Assembly: GCA_030681795.1 (NCBI GenBank)
Contig: JAUXRG010000078.1
Location: forward strand, 124,001-188,000
Source: Rubrivivax sp.
Lineage (GTDB): Bacteria > Pseudomonadota > Gammaproteobacteria > Burkholderiales > Burkholderiaceae_C
Length of the DNA stretch: 64,000 bases
Reading direction: 5' to 3'
The first letter of the stretch is position 1. Each line of letters opens with the position of its first letter. A model generated the notes under the pieces. That model did not search any database and was not told the origin of the DNA. It saw nothing but the letters and a program-made list of their open reading frames with translations. Both the position numbers and the translations under genes were made by a program. Positions 61,270 to 64,000 of this stretch are shown here, piece by piece.

Positions 61270-63099
61270 TCAGCCCTCCTGCCCGCTCTGCTGCAGCCGC
61301 CACATCTCGGCGTAGCGCCCGCCGCGCGCCAGCAGTTCGGCATGCGGGCCGCGCTCGACCACGCGGCCGGCTTCGAGCACCACGATCTCGTGGGCATCGA
61401 CGACCGTGGAGAGCCGGTGCGCGATGACCAGCGCCGTCTTGCCTTGCGAAACGGCGCGCAGCTCGGCCTGGATGGCGCGCTCGTTGGCCGAGTCCAGCGC
61501 CGAGGTGGCCTCGTCGAAGATCAGGATGGGCGGGTTCTTCAGCAGCGTGCGCGCGATGGCCACGCGCTGCTTCTCGCCGCCGGACAGCTTCAGGCCGCGC
61601 TCGCCCACCATGGTCTCGTAGCCCTTGGGCGTGGCGGCGATGAAGTCGTGGATATGCGCGGCCTTGGCCACGGCCTCGACTTCCTCGTGCGTGGCACCGG
61701 GGCGGCCGTAGGCGATGTTGTATTCCACCGTATCGTTGAACAGCACCGTGTCCTGCGGCACGATGCCGATCGCCGCGCGCAGGCTGGCCTGCGTCACCGA
61801 GCGCAGTTCCTGGCCGTCGATGGTGATGGCGCCAGCCTGGATATCGTAGAAGCGGTAGAGCAGGCGCGCCAGCGTGCTCTTGCCCGCGCCCGAGGGCCCC
61901 ACCACCGCCACCGTCTTGCCCGGCGGGATCTCGAAGCTCACGTCGTGGAGGATCGGTCGGCTCGGGTCGTAGGCGAAGCTCACGCGGTCGAAGCGCACAT
62001 GGCCGGGGCCCACCTCCAGCGTTCTCGCACCCGGCAGGTCATCGACTTCGCGATTTCGATCGAGCAGCGTGAACATCTTGTCCAGGTCGGTCAGCGCCTG
62101 CTTGATCTCGCGGTAGATCACGCCCAGGAAGTTCAGCGGGATATAGAGCTGGATCATGAAGGCGTTGATCATCACCAGGTCACCCAGCGTCAGCCGCCCT
62201 TCGGTCACGCCCAGCGTGGCGCGCCAGAGCATGGCCACCAGCGCCACGGCGATGATCATCTGCTGGCCGGTGTTGAGCAGGCTCAGCGTGCGCTGGCTCT
62301 TCAGCGCCGCGCGGCGCAGGCCTTCCAGGTTCTCGTCGTAGCGGCGGGCTTCGAAGTCTTCGTTGTTGAAATATTTCACCGTCTCGTAGTTCAGCAGCGC
62401 GTCGATGGCGCGCGAATGCGCCGCCGAGTCGAGCTCGTTCATGTGCTTGCGGAACTGCGTGCGCCACTCGGTGACGACGATGGTGAAGCCGATATAGAGC
62501 GCCAGCGCGGCGATGGTGATCCAGGCGAACCAGGCGTCGAACTTCACCGCCAGCAGCGTCAGCACCAGCCCCACTTCGATGAGCGTGGGGAAGACGTTGT
62601 ACAGCGAGTACGAGATCAGCGACTGCACGGCGCGCCGGCCGCGCTCGATATCGCGCGTCATGCCGCCGGTCTGGCGCTCGAGGTGGAAGCGCAGGCTCAG
62701 CGCGTGCAGGTGGCGAAAGACCTGCAGGCTGATGCTGCGCGAAGTGCCCTCGGTGGCCTTGGCGAAGATCAGCTCGCGCAATTCGGTGAACATCGCGGTG
62801 GAAAACCGCAGCGCGCCATAGGCCACCACCAGCCCGGCCGGCACGACGAGCAGCGCTGCCGGGTCGCCGGGCTTGAACGCGAGCGCATCGACCAGGCTCT
62901 TCAGCAGCATCGGCACGCCCACATTGGCGACCTTGGCCGCCACCAGGAAGGCGAGCGCGATGCCGACGCGCCAGCGGTAGCGCCACAGGTAGGGCAGCAG
63001 CCGCACCAGCGTGCCCCAGTCGGAACGCGGCGCGGCGGATGTGCCCGGGGACGCGGCCGGGGCGTCCAGCGCCGCGGCGTGACGGTGCAGGCCCCTCAT
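61270..63099 (-). CDS. Atm1/heavy-metal-type ABC exporter (fused TMD-NBD)
   Basis: MTRDIERGRRAVQSLISYSLYNVFPTLIEV; GPSGAGKSTLARLLYRFYDIQAG; LSGGEKQRVAIARTLLK. Confidence 0.9.
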   Translation of the reverse strand: MRGLHRHAAALDAPAASPGTSAAPRSDWGTLVRLLPYLWRYRWRVGIALAFLVAAKVANVGVPMLLKSLVDALAFKPGDPAALLVVPAGLVVAYGALRFSTAMFTELRELIFAKATEGTSRSISLQVFRHLHALSLRFHLERQTGGMTRDIERGRRAVQSLISYSLYNVFPTLIEVGLVLTLLAVKFDAWFAWITIAALALYIGFTIVVTEWRTQFRKHMNELDSAAHSRAIDALLNYETVKYFNNEDFEARRYDENLEGLRRAALKSQRTLSLLNTGQQMIIAVALVAMLWRATLGVTEGRLTLGDLVMINAFMIQLYIPLNFLGVIYREIKQALTDLDKMFTLLDRNREVDDLPGARTLEVGPGHVRFDRVSFAYDPSRPILHDVSFEIPPGKTVAVVGPSGAGKSTLARLLYRFYDIQAGAITIDGQELRSVTQASLRAAIGIVPQDTVLFNDTVEYNIAYGRPGATHEEVEAVAKAAHIHDFIAATPKGYETMVGERGLKLSGGEKQRVAIARTLLKNPPILIFDEATSALDSANERAIQAELRAVSQGKTALVIAHRLSTVVDAHEIVVLEAGRVVERGPHAELLARGGRYAEMWRLQQSGQEG

Positions 63100-63227
63100 G
63101 CCACCGAACGCCCGATGAGGCAGGCCTGGCGAGCGGCGAGGGATAAAGTGCGGGCAAGACGCATGCGGTGATTGTCGCCGCGCGCCGCCTTCATCCCCGT
63201 ACAGCCCAGCGCACCCCAGGACCCGCC

Positions 63228-63656
63228 ATGCCCGACCCGACCCCAGATACCCGCGCCATCTTGCACATGGCCCCGGCCACGCTGCCCGGCGGCGCCGAAC
63301 TCGTGCTGCGCGTGATGCCCCTGCCGGCCGACGTCAACGCCAACGGCGACATCTTCGGCGGCTGGATCATGGCCCAGGTCGACCTGGCCGGCGCGGTGCT
63401 GCCCTCGCGCATCGCCAAGGGGCGCATCGCCACGGTGGCGGTGAATCAGTTCGTCTTCAAGCAACCCGTGAGCCTGGGGGACCTGCTGAGCTTCTACGCC
63501 CGCGTCACGCGCATCGGCCGCACCTCGATCAGCGTGCATGTGGAGGTCTGGGCCGAGCGCAACCCGGCCAATCTGCAACGCGTCAAGGTGACCGAGGCCG
63601 ACCTCACCTACGTGGCCATCGATTCGAACGGCCAGCCGCGGCCGGTGCCGGCATGA
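63228..63656 (+). CDS. YciA-like hotdog acyl-CoA thioesterase
   Basis: [38 protein letters not shown]. Confidence 0.9.
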   Translation: MPDPTPDTRAILHMAPATLPGGAELVLRVMPLPADVNANGDIFGGWIMAQVDLAGAVLPSRIAKGRIATVAVNQFVFKQPVSLGDLLSFYARVTRIGRTSISVHVEVWAERNPANLQRVKVTEADLTYVAIDSNGQPRPVPA

Positions 63657-64000
63657 AAAGCCTCTCCGTCCTCGACCTGGCCCCCATCGTCGAAGGCAGC
63701 GATGCCGCTACGGCGTTGCGCCACACGCTGGACCTGGCGCGCCACGCCGAGGCCTGGGGCTACCGCCGCTACTGGGTGGCCGAGCACCACAACATGGAAG
63801 GCGTGGCCAGCTCGGCCACCGCCGTGCTGGTGGCGCATATCGCCGCCGGCACGCGCAGCATCCGCGTCGGTTCGGGTGGCGTGATGCTGCCCAACCACGC
63901 GCCGCTGGTCATCGCCGAGCAGTTCGGCACCCTCGCCACCTTGCACCCGGGGCGCATCGACCTCGGCCTGGGCCGCGCGCCGGGCACCGACCGGCTCACC
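63653..64000 (+). CDS. LLM-class flavin-dependent oxidoreductase, 3'-truncated by window edge
   Basis: [46 protein letters not shown] overlap with thioesterase. Confidence 0.92.
   Translation, partial: MKSLSVLDLAPIVEGSDAATALRHTLDLARHAEAWGYRRYWVAEHHNMEGVASSATAVLVAHIAAGTRSIRVGSGGVMLPNHAPLVIAEQFGTLATLHPGRIDLGLGRAPGTDRLT

Noticed and set aside
60463-63171. 902-aa plus-strand ORF
   Set aside because: Runs antisense through gltL and the Atm1-type exporter; low-information His/Gln/Arg composition.

Overview
This is a GC-rich, densely coded chromosomal window. Gene content and codon usage look like Burkholderiales (Betaproteobacteria); this is inference, since no rRNA is present. I saw no IS element, transposase, integrase, prophage, CRISPR array or rRNA. 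Main contents in order: 3' end of a GGDEF-EAL gene; GMC oxidoreductase plus thiolase; a complete BMP-type nucleoside ABC uptake operon; AEC transporter; SppA; riboflavin synthase; a BamA/TamA-like barrel; a ~15 kb signalling island (14.76-29.71 kb) with a REC-EAL-REC regulator, three large hybrid histidine kinases each ending in an HPt, and a REC-GGDEF cyclase; a 2,4-dienoyl-CoA reductase-like enzyme; LpxR-like and LOG-family genes; a small stress/redox group (cytochrome b561, beta-CASP MBL, universal stress protein, DUF2934-like, degenerate TetR-like ORF, cytochrome c'); a TetR-TolC-HlyD-ABC-ABC-permease-permease efflux operon with a visible palindromic operator; two tRNA-Lys genes next to tcdA; tolB-pal-cpoB; msbA; a PvdQ-like acylase; htpX; a NYN/OST-HTH protein; pyrC; an orphan GltL-type ATPase; an Atm1-type exporter; a thioesterase; and a truncated LLM flavin oxidoreductase. 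The best candidates for an undescribed system are the multi-kinase c-di-GMP phosphorelay island and the tcdA/tRNA-Lys linkage. Family calls come from motif recognition by eye; no database search was run.
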